Assembly (NCBI RefSeq): GCF_900454495.1
Contig: NZ_UGSI01000001.1
Coordinates: 2,418,001 to 2,482,000 of the forward strand
Source of the DNA: Paenibacillus macerans
GTDB taxonomy: Bacteria > Bacillota > Bacilli > Paenibacillales > Paenibacillaceae
Direction: 5' to 3'
DNA length: 64,000 nucleotides
The notes beneath the pieces were generated by a model, which was not told the origin of the DNA, searched no databases, and was given only the letters and a program-made list of their open reading frames with translations. Shown piece by piece: positions 48,719-58,302 of this stretch. The translations under genes and the position numbers were made by a program. The first letter of the stretch is position 1, and the number at the start of each line of letters is the position of its first letter.

Positions 48719-48822
48719 GTGTTTCGTCGATGCATTGTTTTGCAGCAACGAAATTTATAATATCATGCATCTCCAGAAGAGTCAACAAAAAATTCACACC
48801 CGCAGCAGCAGTTCAAAAGTGG

Positions 48823-48960
48823 TTAAGCACATAAACCCGCCAAATAAGATTCCAGGATTTTTTCCAGCCTTTCCGCCGGCAGCCGGTCCGGCTGCATGGG
48901 CTGCATGATTCTATGCACGACCAATCCGTCGATGAGCGCAGCCGGAACTGGTCGTGAACA
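48823..48960 (-). pseudogene. C-terminal fragment of a TetR-type regulator
   Basis: The minus strand encodes AALIDGLVVHRIMQPMQPDR followed by LPAERLEKILESYLAGLCA and a stop, resembling the last helices of a TetR ligand-binding domain. No DNA-binding domain remains upstream, where the frame fails. It follows the tRNA gene's 5' side, a common place for remnants. Confidence 0.5.
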
Positions 48961-49239
48961 CAATTCTCGATGTATTGCCGGGGCGGTGAAACCTGATTCT
49001 AACAAAATCCTAAATTTTTCTATAAATTTCCTTGATTTTCTATTAATAAAAGCGCTTTAATAGATAGTAGTACCTGTGAAAACAGTAGATTAAACAACCG
49101 TGAACTTCATCGGCTACGGGCAGGCAGTTCAACGGATGAAGCACAAACGGACAGGTTAGGAGGCCTAAAGTAGAAAGCCGTCACCTGCTTTAGAACTTGA
49201 ACTCCTCCACATTTCCTTATTACGAAAGGAGTTATAATC
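48961..49239 (+). promoter_or_regulatory. Long leader and promoter region of the PPC-like gene
   Basis: AAAGCGCTTT (49049-49058) in TAAAAGCGCTTTAA is a cre-like palindrome. Further down, CAGGT (49162) can pair with ACCTG (49193) and several shorter pairings exist, so a structured leader is possible. I could not match it to a known riboswitch (c-di-GMP classes were considered). Confidence 0.35.
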
Positions 49240-50676
49240 ATGAAGGCTGCTAGGATGTCTATGGTCATGATTTTAAGCCTCGTGTTGTTGCTTGCGTTTA
49301 ATCTCACTGTATTTGCCGCCGAACCCGAACCCGGAACCGGAACCGAAACCGCGAATCAACCTGATGTTATTAACCATCTTGTTAAGGCCGAACCAGGGGT
49401 TGACGTTAGCGAAGCCAATCAGCATAAAATTGTCAGTGATTTGGATAGTATTGAAAGTTCTCAACGCATAGCCTCACATGCCGCCCGTACACTTGCTAAA
49501 ACAAGCACCGTTTCCGCCACAACGGCCACTTATGCCACTTACACGGGGGTATTGGCCAGGGAAGGGGAGTCCGCGTACTTATACCCCATTTATGTACAAG
49601 CCGGCGAAATATTGCAGGCCCAGCTCGACCTTCCCCGCTCGGAGCAGCTGGACTATGATCTGTATTTATATGAACTCGATGCGTCTACAAATACCCCGGT
49701 TGCTCTAATCGACTACTCCATCTACGGCACCTATTTTAACAATTATAGTTACGGAAGATCCACCATTTCGGAAAATGTCGGAGTAAACAACGCTTCTGCG
49801 TCGGAAAAAGCTTATTTGCTTGAAGTTCACGCCAAAAAGGGCGGCAGCATCAATGATCCGTTTTATCTGACCGTTGCTATAAGTAGGGTGTACGACAGCT
49901 TCGAAACGGACGAAAATGCTTTTCATGCTTATGGGATCACGGTAAATACGGGCGGGTCCTATCTCTCCAGCCGTTCGCTTAACTCCATCGTTGATAACGA
50001 CTGGTATGTACTGACCGTGCCAAGCAGCCGGAATTATGATGCCATGAATATCACTTTAGACAGCGCTTCTGCCGCGAAAGGTTATAAAGCGGAGGTCTAT
50101 GCGGTGCTGAGCGACAACCGGCTGCAGTTAATCACGCCGGCCAACAATAACGTACAGCTAGGCACCGGCTCATATTATCTCCGCGTTTATACCACAGGGA
50201 CATACTCTGAAACTACCAATTATACTTTGGCCCTGACGCCCGTATTGCGAGCCGAAAAAATTCAGATTACCGGATTCAACTCGGACGGCGGACCTAACGA
50301 TTATCCATCTTATTATTACGGAAAAAAATATAGAATCACCGGACGAACATTTACGGTGAACGGCAAGGTTTCCACTGCGGATAATGTTCCGGTTGCGAAC
50401 ACAAGCGTCATCGTCCTTTGGGAAAATCCGTATTGGTCCGAATCCAGCGGTAACCGCACGAGAGTCGGGTACGCGAATACCAACAGCGCCGGAGAGTTTT
50501 CCGTAACCCTGAGTTTACCGCCCTCGACGGGAAGCATCAGCAATTATTTGCCCGGTCCGATCAGCTTCACCCATTATTACGATATATGCGGAGTAATCGC
50601 GGCGGTAGCCGACAATATCGACGTTAATGCTCAGCAAGAAGTTTATCATTTTGCGTACAGCATCTACGGAGGATAA
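49240..50676 (+). CDS. Secreted protein with PPC-like beta-sandwich domains, 478 aa
   Basis: Signal peptide MKAARMSMVMILSLVLLLAFNLTVFAA, then a short Glu-Pro/Gly-Thr repeat. Two bacterial pre-peptidase C-terminal-like beta-sandwiches follow (YTGVLAREGESAYLYPIYVQAGEILQAQLDL around 100; WYVLTVPSSRNYDAMNITLD and YYLRVYTTGTYSETTNYTLAL around 260-330), and then an Ig/fibronectin-like end (FTVNGKVSTADNVPVANTSVIVLW). No catalytic domain or SLH anchor is present. Such domains bind surfaces or partner enzymes. The start has CGAAAGGAG upstream. A terminator follows the stop. Confidence 0.7.
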   Translation: MKAARMSMVMILSLVLLLAFNLTVFAAEPEPGTGTETANQPDVINHLVKAEPGVDVSEANQHKIVSDLDSIESSQRIASHAARTLAKTSTVSATTATYATYTGVLAREGESAYLYPIYVQAGEILQAQLDLPRSEQLDYDLYLYELDASTNTPVALIDYSIYGTYFNNYSYGRSTISENVGVNNASASEKAYLLEVHAKKGGSINDPFYLTVAISRVYDSFETDENAFHAYGITVNTGGSYLSSRSLNSIVDNDWYVLTVPSSRNYDAMNITLDSASAAKGYKAEVYAVLSDNRLQLITPANNNVQLGTGSYYLRVYTTGTYSETTNYTLALTPVLRAEKIQITGFNSDGGPNDYPSYYYGKKYRITGRTFTVNGKVSTADNVPVANTSVIVLWENPYWSESSGNRTRVGYANTNSAGEFSVTLSLPPSTGSISNYLPGPISFTHYYDICGVIAAVADNIDVNAQQEVYHFAYSIYGG

Positions 50677-50701
50677 ATGAGATTAAGTTAAAAGTATGGG
50701 A

Positions 50702-50745
50702 AAATATGCCGATATATTTATGTATATCGGCATATTTTTTTATGG
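50702..50745 (+). terminator. Terminator after the PPC-like gene
   Basis: ATATGCCGATATA pairs with TATATCGGCATAT, followed by TTTTTTTAT. Read-through would reach the next gene, whose ribosome site begins just after. Confidence 0.85.
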
Positions 50746-50766
50746 GGTTGTACAAGGAGGTATAAC

Positions 50767-51678
50767 ATGAAAATCGAAAGTAATGCGATCTCATCGCTTC
50801 CTAGACTCTACACTCAAAATCGGGATAACAACCAAGCGAACAACGAATTGAAACTGGAAACGGGCTTCGCCCTGCCGGGGCACGACAGCGTGGAAATCAG
50901 CGAGGCGGCCAAGCGGCTGGCTGAAGGGGTTAGCAGTCGCGAATTGCCTGTAGGCGCGATTAAGCACCATTCGATAAGGCCGTTTTTTACTGCTGAAATT
51001 GATACTTCCTTAGAGCAATTGCTTAAAGGAAAAGCGCCGGAAGTGGAAGAAGCCGTAAACTACTTAATTAGCTCCAACTTTGTTCCGGACGGCTCCGTCG
51101 CGGATGAAAGCAAACGGGCGGCGCTGCTTGAGAGCGGTCTGTCTCAGGCGAAATTTATCGCGGACAATTACATGACAAAGGGCGAAGCGGCCGATTTCCT
51201 TGCCACTATGGATAAGATCGCCGCATATGCCAAAACGAGAACGGTCGATCCAAAGACCGGCCAGGCAAGCTATATCGATATCCCCCGCAAGCCTGAAGGA
51301 GCGCCTGATGATTATGTCAATATCGACTCCTTGATGAAAAAATATGATCCGGAATCCGCCAATAAAATAGCCGAGATTCTCAAAGATGCGGTGAATGGCG
51401 GCAGCGGCGCGGGCTTTGCGGAAATTCTGCGGGAATTTAATCAGAAGCTGGCGAAGAATCCGCAATGGTCGAACAGCTACCGCGCTGAAAACAACCATTT
51501 GAATTCGGTTTTGAACAACACGAAAATCGACAATCGGTTTGCAGGCGCCGACACCTCAGATATGGCAACGTTCTTAGAAGATATGAACAGCAAGTTCCAG
51601 AATACAGCCTTTGAGAACAAAGACTTTTTAACAAGAAATATAGAGTACTTCGCGCTTATCCTCGGAAAGCAGATATGA
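50767..51678 (+). CDS. Soluble hypothetical protein, 303 aa
   Basis: No signal peptide. The N-terminal 35 residues are polar and disordered, then GHDSVEISEAAKRLAEG, a short motif also seen at the start of FlgM-like and some secretion-associated proteins of Bacillales. The rest is predicted helical (SLEQLLKGKAPEVEEAVNYLI; ESANKIAEILKDAV; FAEILREFNQKLAKNPQW). I cannot assign a function. The strong CAAGGAGGTATAAC ribosome site lies 20 bp after the preceding terminator, so it depends on read-through or a promoter inside that gap. Confidence 0.6.
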   Translation: MKIESNAISSLPRLYTQNRDNNQANNELKLETGFALPGHDSVEISEAAKRLAEGVSSRELPVGAIKHHSIRPFFTAEIDTSLEQLLKGKAPEVEEAVNYLISSNFVPDGSVADESKRAALLESGLSQAKFIADNYMTKGEAADFLATMDKIAAYAKTRTVDPKTGQASYIDIPRKPEGAPDDYVNIDSLMKKYDPESANKIAEILKDAVNGGSGAGFAEILREFNQKLAKNPQWSNSYRAENNHLNSVLNNTKIDNRFAGADTSDMATFLEDMNSKFQNTAFENKDFLTRNIEYFALILGKQI

Positions 51679-51680
51679 GA

Positions 51681-51725
51681 AACCGGCCCGCAAATGGCTT
51701 ATACAGCATTTGCGGGCCGGTTTTA
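51681..51725. terminator. Bidirectional terminator
   Basis: AACCGGCCCGCAAATG pairs with CATTTGCGGGCCGGTT, with T-rich sequence on the plus strand and AAAC/GTTT symmetry on the other. It separates the plus-strand gene from the convergent tlyA remnant. Confidence 0.85.
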
Positions 51726-51752
51726 TACTCGATCGCAGGCGAAATCATATTC

Positions 51753-52151
51753 TTATTTACTATATGCTTTTAGTTTGGCAGCCTCGCTAACAGCAACATC
51801 GATGTCTTTGTGGATATCTCTACCTGCAAAGGGTCCGCCCTGACCGAGCCATAGAAAAAATTCCTTCGTTCCTTTATTCCCAGTAACCGGGCTGTTCGTG
51901 ATACCCAAAACGCGAAGCCCGATGCTTTCTGTAAAACCGACAAGCTCTTTGAGAATTTGTCGATATATTCCGGGATTGTCTATTATCCCAGTTCTACGGA
52001 TTTGCGGATCCGCAACCTCAAACAAAGGTCTTACCAAGCAAAGCATTTCACCGTCTGGTTCCAGCAATCGAATTACAAGCGGAATCGCCTCCTTCAATGA
52101 CAACAACATACCATTTTCTCTGGGATTCATATATATTTTTATATTCACCAT
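51753..52151 (-). pseudogene. C-terminal fragment of a TlyA/FtsJ-type rRNA methyltransferase
   Basis: SLKEAIPLVIRLLEPDGEML, LVRPLFEVADPQIRRTGIIDNP and TESIGLRVLGITNSPVTGNKGTKEF match the last third of TlyA (RrmJ/FtsJ fold). The S4 RNA-binding domain and the SAM-binding motif are missing. Upstream sequence turns AT-rich at once, so the gene was cut by the junction near 52150. The 132-residue frame could still be translated, but without the cofactor site it should be inactive. Confidence 0.65.
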
Positions 52152-52159
52152 CCGTATTT

Positions 52160-52410
52160 ATAAGTTGACTGTGCTGACCATCTTGCACAAGTTACTCCCC
52201 TATGTATATTATTTAGTCCGGCCAATGAAATAAATAGACGAATAATCAGTCTTACTATTAGAAAGATCGTCGCTGTATTGATAACATTAGCTAAGCAGGT
52301 ATAAACGAATTTAGAATCGTTATTAGAATAGTATAAATAGTTGGCACCGGTAATATTTTTAATGGTACAATTATGAAATCCAATGTCGTATATTTTTTTG
52401 ATTTAAGCAT
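52160..52410 (-). pseudogene. Truncated, frameshifted start of an ABC exporter
   Basis: ATG 52410 has an ideal TTGGAGG ribosome site and encodes LKSKKYTTLDFIIVPLKILP and then a hydrophobic helix ending ILNSFIPA before TAG at 52291. This resembles the first residues of ABC exporters of peptides. If one base is restored, the frame continues ANVINTATIFLIVRLIIRLF. The rest of the gene is absent. The assignment rests on a short stretch. Confidence 0.4.
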
Positions 52411-52479
52411 TTTGCCTCCAATATTTAAACCTGAAAAACAGCCCTTCCTCTTTCGGGAAATATACTCTAATTTCTGCAT

Positions 52480-52880
52480 TAACTCTAAGTCACAATAATA
52501 AGCCCTTACTTGAGCTACATAATCAAAAAATTACATTTGCACATTTAACATTGTCAAAAATAACTTCAAATTCCAACTTCCAATACTTTACAAACAAAAA
52601 CTTACTCCAAATCAAACCATAAGTCAATAATTATTATTTACATTTGCATAAAATTATAAGTCATAAAATCATCTTAATGCTTAAAATACTGCACATTTTT
52701 ATGTTCAATTGTTTATTTCTTTTGACTTTTTGCACAATTCCACTTCTATGTACTGCCAGTAAAATGATGGTGGTAAGCTTTTTCGGGATTTTTTATTAAG
52801 ATTGTTTCTTAAAATTTGCATATACAAATGAGATCAATAAAAAGCAAATGCAGTAACAATAAAGGATACTGTGTTCAAAT
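52480..52880. other. AT-rich noncoding stretch
   Basis: About 400 bp, clearly more AT-rich than the surroundings, with no ribosome-site-backed frame on either strand. It holds many TTTGCA/TGCAAA and AAAATTA-type motifs. Probably horizontally acquired together with the gene at 52951. Confidence 0.5.
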
Positions 52881-52909
52881 TTGACAATTGCTCACCGCTT
52901 TGTAATTAT
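52881..52909 (+). promoter_or_regulatory. Promoter of the C39/BtrH-like gene
   Basis: TTGACA (52881-52886), 17-bp spacer, extended -10 TGTAATTAT. About 40 bp of leader to ATG 52951 with GGGAGG ribosome site. Confidence 0.6.
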
Positions 52910-52950
52910 ATTCACAAGTTCTGTGCTGTAAATAATGGGAGGATGGAAAA

Positions 52951-54033
52951 ATGAGTTTAGAACGGAAACTCCCGGTAGAGTACCCGGGAATCAATTGTTA
53001 CCCTTATTATGCCAACCCTTTGGCGATTATGTCTGCTACAGGTGAGGAATTTATGCCCTGGATGTTAAGCAACTTTATACAATTATCTTCTCACCCAGAG
53101 GGCTCACATCTTAAGCTTGATTTCTTTCAACAATGGATCACGTGGGTACCTTACTATTGTCCTTTTCTGGATGTGCAAATCATCAATAAAGAAGTACTGG
53201 GAAATTTCAATGCCATTTCGTTTATCGTGAATTGTATTAATTCAGGATACTATATTCATATGAAGGTGAATCATAAATTCCTCTCGGCTTCCAACCTTAA
53301 ATGGTATAAACAAGCTGATCATGCACATGAATTACTGATTTATGGCTATGACACAAATATGCAAACAATAAAGATTGCAGACAATTTCGGGGGCAAGTAT
53401 AAGTTTACAACGTGCACTTTTGAAGAATTCGATCAGGCTTATTCGAGTCCGCCGATTTATAACATCGATAATTACGAGAAGGTACTTTTACTCAAACCTA
53501 AACAAAATGTAAAATTTCAATTTGATCTGCTTAAAGTCAAAGACTCATTAGAGGACTTTTTGGCATCGAGAGATACCCGAATACGGGACGATCAAAGTTT
53601 AAGTTGGGCCAAAAATTTAACTTTAGGTGTAGCGGTTTACGATAAGGTAGTCGAGTACTTGTTTCTATTAATCGAGAATAAGGTTAGCATAGACCTTAGA
53701 CTTTTTCATGTTTTATGGGAACATAAGAAATGTATGATAGACAGAATTAGATATATGGAGACGCTAGGAATCATAAGGAACCCGGACATCGCTAAAACTT
53801 ACCAAGAACTTGAGAGAACCGCTCTAATTTATCGAAATCAAATGATAAAGCAAACTATGAGAAAAGACACTAAAAAAATCAATGAAATGATTCAAGGCGT
53901 AAAATCCCTTTCTATTACTGAAATAAGCCTAATTCATAAAGTGTTAGAGCAAATTTATGTGAACGTTAAACAAGAAGAACATATTATTCTTGGGAATTCA
54001 AATCGTTATGAACTGAAATGGTTTTTAAGCTAA
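52951..54033 (+). CDS. BtrH-N/C39-like cysteine-protease-fold protein in an AT-rich island
   Basis: A 360-residue soluble protein. The N-terminal half has the layout of papain-like C39/BtrH_N proteins: Cys16 in PGINCYPYYANPLAI, His126 in HAHELLIYGYD, and Asp144 in KIADNFGGKYKF, the usual Cys-His-Asp order. The C-terminal half (about 190-360) is helical and basic and unfamiliar. Members of this broad group process peptides, transfer acyl groups or act as inactive scaffolds in natural-product clusters. The low GC content, a truncated ABC exporter start in opposite orientation and no other intact partner suggest a remnant of a peptide or antibiotic locus. Function is open. Confidence 0.6.
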   Translation: MSLERKLPVEYPGINCYPYYANPLAIMSATGEEFMPWMLSNFIQLSSHPEGSHLKLDFFQQWITWVPYYCPFLDVQIINKEVLGNFNAISFIVNCINSGYYIHMKVNHKFLSASNLKWYKQADHAHELLIYGYDTNMQTIKIADNFGGKYKFTTCTFEEFDQAYSSPPIYNIDNYEKVLLLKPKQNVKFQFDLLKVKDSLEDFLASRDTRIRDDQSLSWAKNLTLGVAVYDKVVEYLFLLIENKVSIDLRLFHVLWEHKKCMIDRIRYMETLGIIRNPDIAKTYQELERTALIYRNQMIKQTMRKDTKKINEMIQGVKSLSITEISLIHKVLEQIYVNVKQEEHIILGNSNRYELKWFLS

Positions 54034-54146
54034 CTTCTTTAATCAGTTCTTTTATGATCGACTTACCAAGTAAAAAACGGCAAATCGGCTTAACAACAAA
54101 TGCATCCCCCCCAAGCAAAGCGCTCGAAGATGATTATAGCGTTAAA

Positions 54147-54195
54147 CAAGGCGATCGAACAGGGTAACCGTCTCGATCGCCTTTACTTATTTTTT
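54147..54195. terminator. Hairpin between the C39-like gene and uidA2
   Basis: AAGGCGATCGA pairs with TCGATCGCCTT; on the plus strand TTACTTATTTTTTT follows. The sequences GGCGATCG/CGATCGCC recur in the S-layer gene terminator. Confidence 0.65.
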
Positions 54196-54231
54196 TCTTA
54201 TATAAAAATACTAATAAACGCCCCAAAAAAA

Positions 54232-56034
54232 TTAAGGTTTATAATCAAAATCCGGAATCGAATGCCATCTCTTCCTCAACTCGTGTGCGGCGGATTTCGG
54301 TTTGCGGTCGCGGGTAAAGACCCCTTTCTTGTTGCCCTGAACCCGAATAATATTTTGGCTGGTATGGAAGTCGGCGAAATTCCAGACGTGTTCCCCGGCG
54401 AAATTGCCGCACTCGTCGAAAACCTCATGATTTGCCCGCAAAAACTCAACCTGGAATTCTTCGGTGAACATGACGGGGTCGATATCGTGGAACCCGGCGA
54501 TCGTATCCGCGCCGTACTCCGTCATGATGATCGGTTTATCCGGGCAGCGTTTTTGCCAACCAGCGAATTCCTGGCGGAGCTTAGCTTTAGCCAGCTCCCA
54601 CTCCCCGCCCTCCACATACCAGCCGTAATAGCGGTTTAAGCACAGAACATCCGCCAAATCCGATACTTTGCAGTGCTCGGGGCTCCCTTCCTGCAAGGTC
54701 ACCACGGTGACCGGGCGGCGCTGGGGGTCGCATTCCTTCGCCAGCCGGAACAGCGGTTCGAAATACTCTTACGCCCCGTCCTCCGCCGTCGCCGGTTCGT
54801 TGGCGATCGACCACATCACGACGCATGCGTGGTTTTTATCCCTAGCGATCAATTCGCGGATCGCCTGCCGGTGCGCCTCGTGGGTTTTGATTTCCCGCCA
54901 TGTGTCCCGTTTCGGGCCGCCCGATTGAACCGCCATAAAGTTCAAATGCAAGCCGACGGCCGCCACCTCGTCGATGACGACGAATCCTTCCCGGTCGGCC
55001 AAGCGCATAAGCTCTTCCGAATACGGATAATGGGACGTACGGAACGAATTGGCGCCGATCCATTTCATCAAACGAAAATCCATCACATTGGCCGCCTCGT
55101 TGAATCCTCTGCCGTGAATCGGGGAATCCTCATGCTTGCCGAATCCTTTAAAATAAAACGGTTTTCCGTTGATGAGGAACTTGCCTTTTTTCACCTCCAC
55201 GGTGCGGATTCCGAAGGGCTGCTCGTATTCGTCGATCGTCTCGCCGTTTTGCCGCAGCTCGATTTTCAGCGTGTACAAGTAAGCGCGCAGCGGCTCCCAG
55301 AGCTTTGCTTCCGCGACAAGCAGGCTGCCTTGCGCCCCTTCCCCCGCCGCGACAACGGCTCCGTCCTCATCCAGGATACTGACCTTTGCTGCGGCCGTCC
55401 CGCCGCCGATGTCCGCCTTATAATGCACCGCGGCGGAACCGTCCGGCCGCAGGTCGGATACGATTTCAACATCCCGAACGTAGACCCAAGGCGTCGTATA
55501 GATTTTGACCGGCCGGTGAAGTCCCGCGTAATTAAAGAAATCGAAATTCGGACGATTGCGGACGATTTTGCCGAGACCTTCCACCTCTTGCTCCGTATAG
55601 TTGCCGACGGGCAGCGTCGATTCATCCAGCACGTTATGGACCGCAACGGTAAGCCGGTTTTTCCCCGCGGCCAAAAGTCCGTTGATTTCCGCCTCGAACG
55701 GCGTAAACCCGCCGACATGCGTGGCCGCCAGCCGGCCGTTGACGTACACCTTCGCTTCATGCGTGGCCGAACCGAAGCGGAGAACGATCCGCTCTGAGGA
55801 AAGCGCGCTCGGCACGGCGAATTCCCGCTCGTACCAAACCCAGCCGACATGATGGCGAATCTCGGCGCTAACGCCCGCGTCGTTGTACGAAGAAGGAACC
55901 GCCATCGGGATCGTAGCGGAGAGCGGCTGTTCATGCCATTTCTCGGCGAATCCGCGGCCGGGATCGAGTTTGAAATTCCATATTCCGCTTAAATCAATGA
56001 CCGACCGGGAAGCGGTTACAATAGGGTAAAGCAA
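54232..56034 (-). pseudogene. uidA: Second beta-glucuronidase (GH2), interrupted by in-frame TAA
   Basis: A close paralogue of the intact uidA at 29167-30969; both start MLYPI and share VGWVWYE-EF. Frame 56034-54769 gives 421 residues through the acid/base motif [10 protein letters not shown], then TAA at 54771-54769 where the paralogue has Tyr in GAYEYF. The same frame then reads [20 protein letters not shown] and the nucleophile segment [12 protein letters not shown] to the normal stop at 54232, with no other defect. The full length would be 600 residues. The start is TTG after GGAGGG. It lies 11 bp after a sugar-binding lipoprotein gene at the end of an ABC operon. Confidence 0.85.
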
Positions 56035-56045
56035 GGAAATCCCTC

Positions 56046-57398
56046 CTATTTGGAATCAATGATTTTCTGAATGCGTTCCTGGGCGTTTTTAACGGTCGTA
56101 TCCAGGTCCTGGGCCGACAGCATCATCGCGTCGAATTCTTCCACAAACACTTTTTCCAGTTCCGCATGGAACGGCACCGCGACCGCCGCCGTCGATTGCT
56201 TCGTATTTTCAAGAACGTAGAGCAAGGAATCCTTGTCGATCATTTCCGGGGTTTTTGTGCCGGCAATAATACGATCGATGACTTCGTTCATATTTGCTTT
56301 CTTCCAGGAAGGGAAGTATTTCCCTTGCAGCGTAATTCCCTCCGTCGTGTACCAGCGGATGAACGTGTACGCTTCCTCCTTGTGTTTCGATTTGCTGTAG
56401 ATCCCCAACACATCGCCGCTGACATTGCCCGAAATCGAATCTTCCTTGTTCACTTTTGGAAGGGGAGCGAATACCGTTTTGAACGTGGCCGGCACTTGTT
56501 CCGTCCCCCCGGCTTCCGGAACCAGGAACGAGCCCATCGTAATCATACTGGTTTCTTGATTAAAATATTGCGGACGATAGTTCAATTTCTGGCTGACGAC
56601 TTCGGCATACGGCGTCACGATGCCCTCCTTCTCCCCTTGCAGCCGGAGCTCCAACGACTTGCGAACGTTCGGCGTATCCACGTTCGCTTTTGTTCCATCC
56701 TCTGTGGTTAGGTTTGCGCCGACAGCTTGATTCATATTTTGAATAAAGTACGCCTGCGTGGCCCAACTATGAAAATAAGTTCCGTATCTTGTTTTGCCGC
56801 CATCGGTTTTCGTCATCGCCTTGGCATACTGCATATACTCCTCCCACGTCCAGTCCTTCGGCAGCTCAAGCCCCGCCTCTTTGAGGTGGTTTTCATTGAT
56901 GAACACCATCGGCAGGACGGATTTGCCCGGCAACCCGTACGTTTTTCCCGCGATTCCGGTATCTACCGTATACTCGTCCGCAAGCACGACGCCTTCCTTC
57001 TCCAAATAGCCGTCGATCGGCTCCAGCATGCCGAGCTCCATGCGCTGGCTGAGGTAGTTCATGTTGCCGAACATCATCACGTCCAGATCCTCCCCGGAGG
57101 CGGCCGCCAGATCAAGCTTCTTGTAATATTCGTTGGAATTGTTGTCTTCCGCGGAAACGAACTCCACTTTAATATTCGGATATTTTTTTTCAAATTCCGC
57201 GATGGCAACATCCCAATTGTCGGTTTTCTTCGGGTACCAGGTATGCAGTTTGATGGTTACCGTACCGTTCTCCGGCGCGCCGCCGTTCGAACCGGCCCCC
57301 TGCTTCTGACTTTCTCCCGAACCGGAAGCACATCCCGAAACGACGAGCGCAAGGATTGCCGACGCGGCGATAAAACGAGTCCATTTTCTTTTCAACAT
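56046..57398 (-). CDS. Extracellular sugar-binding lipoprotein (family 1)
   Basis: A 450-residue binding protein with lipobox [40 protein letters not shown] is a typical family 1 start, and [35 protein letters not shown] lines the hinge. It should deliver an oligosaccharide or glucuronide to the two permeases upstream. Order permease-permease-binding protein-hydrolase. The matching ATPase (MsmX type) is not in the window, as is common in Bacillales. Confidence 0.88.
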   Translation of the reverse strand: MLKRKWTRFIAASAILALVVSGCASGSGESQKQGAGSNGGAPENGTVTIKLHTWYPKKTDNWDVAIAEFEKKYPNIKVEFVSAEDNNSNEYYKKLDLAAASGEDLDVMMFGNMNYLSQRMELGMLEPIDGYLEKEGVVLADEYTVDTGIAGKTYGLPGKSVLPMVFINENHLKEAGLELPKDWTWEEYMQYAKAMTKTDGGKTRYGTYFHSWATQAYFIQNMNQAVGANLTTEDGTKANVDTPNVRKSLELRLQGEKEGIVTPYAEVVSQKLNYRPQYFNQETSMITMGSFLVPEAGGTEQVPATFKTVFAPLPKVNKEDSISGNVSGDVLGIYSKSKHKEEAYTFIRWYTTEGITLQGKYFPSWKKANMNEVIDRIIAGTKTPEMIDKDSLLYVLENTKQSTAAVAVPFHAELEKVFVEEFDAMMLSAQDLDTTVKNAQERIQKIIDSK

Positions 57399-57458
57399 GC
57401 GATTTCCCCCTTGGTTTGTTAAAATTCGTGATCAAAAGATGACTTTTTGATTTCCTCT

Positions 57459-58289
57459 TTATCCTTTGACACTTCCCGAGGCCACCCCTTCAATGACTTG
57501 CTTCTGGCCTGCGATGAAGATGATCAACAACGGCAAGATTGCGGACACGGCGCCCGCCATCATAAGCGAATAAAATTCGCCGTTAAAATCGGCAAATTTA
57601 CGGATGCCAAGCTGCAGTGTAAACAACGAATCGGTACGCAGGAAGATAAGCGGGTTCTGATAGTCGTTCCAAGTCCAAATGAAACGGAGAATCATATAAG
57701 TCGCAAGCGCAGGTTTGACCAGCGGCAACCCGATCCGGAAAAAGATTCGCCAGTGATTCGCTCCGTCGATCCTTGCCGATTCGATAATTTCGTTATGAAC
57801 CCCCATGAAAAACTGCCGCAGCAAAAACGTCCCCAGCACCCCCGAGCCGCCCAACAGCACAAGGCCAAGGTGATTGTCGAACAACCCAAGCCAGCGAAAC
57901 ATGATAAATTGCGGTACGAGAATGGCTTGATGCGGAATCATGTACGTGGCCAGCACCAGCATAAACACCACGTCCCGTCCTTTGAAATTAACCTTGGAGA
58001 ATCCGTAGGCTGCCATGGCGGAAATGATCAAAGACAATGCGGTCGTCAGCAAGGTCACTTCGATGCTGTTCAGGTAATAAAGCGCGAACGGGATGCTTCC
58101 AAGCCAGACCTGGCTGTAGTTTTCAACGATTTTCCACGTGCTCGGGATCCACTGAATCGGATAAGTCATCACCTCAAGCTCCGGCTTGAACGATGCCGAC
58201 AACATCCACAGGAACGGCAGGATAAAGAAGATTCCCGCGATGCCCATAAGCGCCGTGATGATGACCCGGTTTAGACGTATGGATTTCAT
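57459..58289 (-). CDS. Carbohydrate ABC permease (MalG/AraQ type)
   Basis: A 276-residue permease with six helices and the EAA loop IIESARIDGANHWRIFFRIGLPLVKPAL, which docks the shared ATPase. AGGAGG precedes the ATG by eight bases; it follows the first permease by 13 bp. Confidence 0.9.
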   Translation of the reverse strand: MKSIRLNRVIITALMGIAGIFFILPFLWMLSASFKPELEVMTYPIQWIPSTWKIVENYSQVWLGSIPFALYYLNSIEVTLLTTALSLIISAMAAYGFSKVNFKGRDVVFMLVLATYMIPHQAILVPQFIMFRWLGLFDNHLGLVLLGGSGVLGTFLLRQFFMGVHNEIIESARIDGANHWRIFFRIGLPLVKPALATYMILRFIWTWNDYQNPLIFLRTDSLFTLQLGIRKFADFNGEFYSLMMAGAVSAILPLLIIFIAGQKQVIEGVASGSVKG

Positions 58290-58302
58290 GTTTAACGGCC
58301 TC

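Noticed and set aside
49070..49239. c-di-GMP riboswitch upstream of the PPC-like gene
   Set aside because: Some GGCTACGG-like words occur, but the conserved GCAAACC and GACGCAAAGCC core is missing, so the match is not credible.
52291..52479. 62-residue protein on the minus strand as an intact gene
   Set aside because: The ribosome site points to an internal ATG at 52410, and the product ends abruptly in the first membrane helix of what looks like an ABC exporter.
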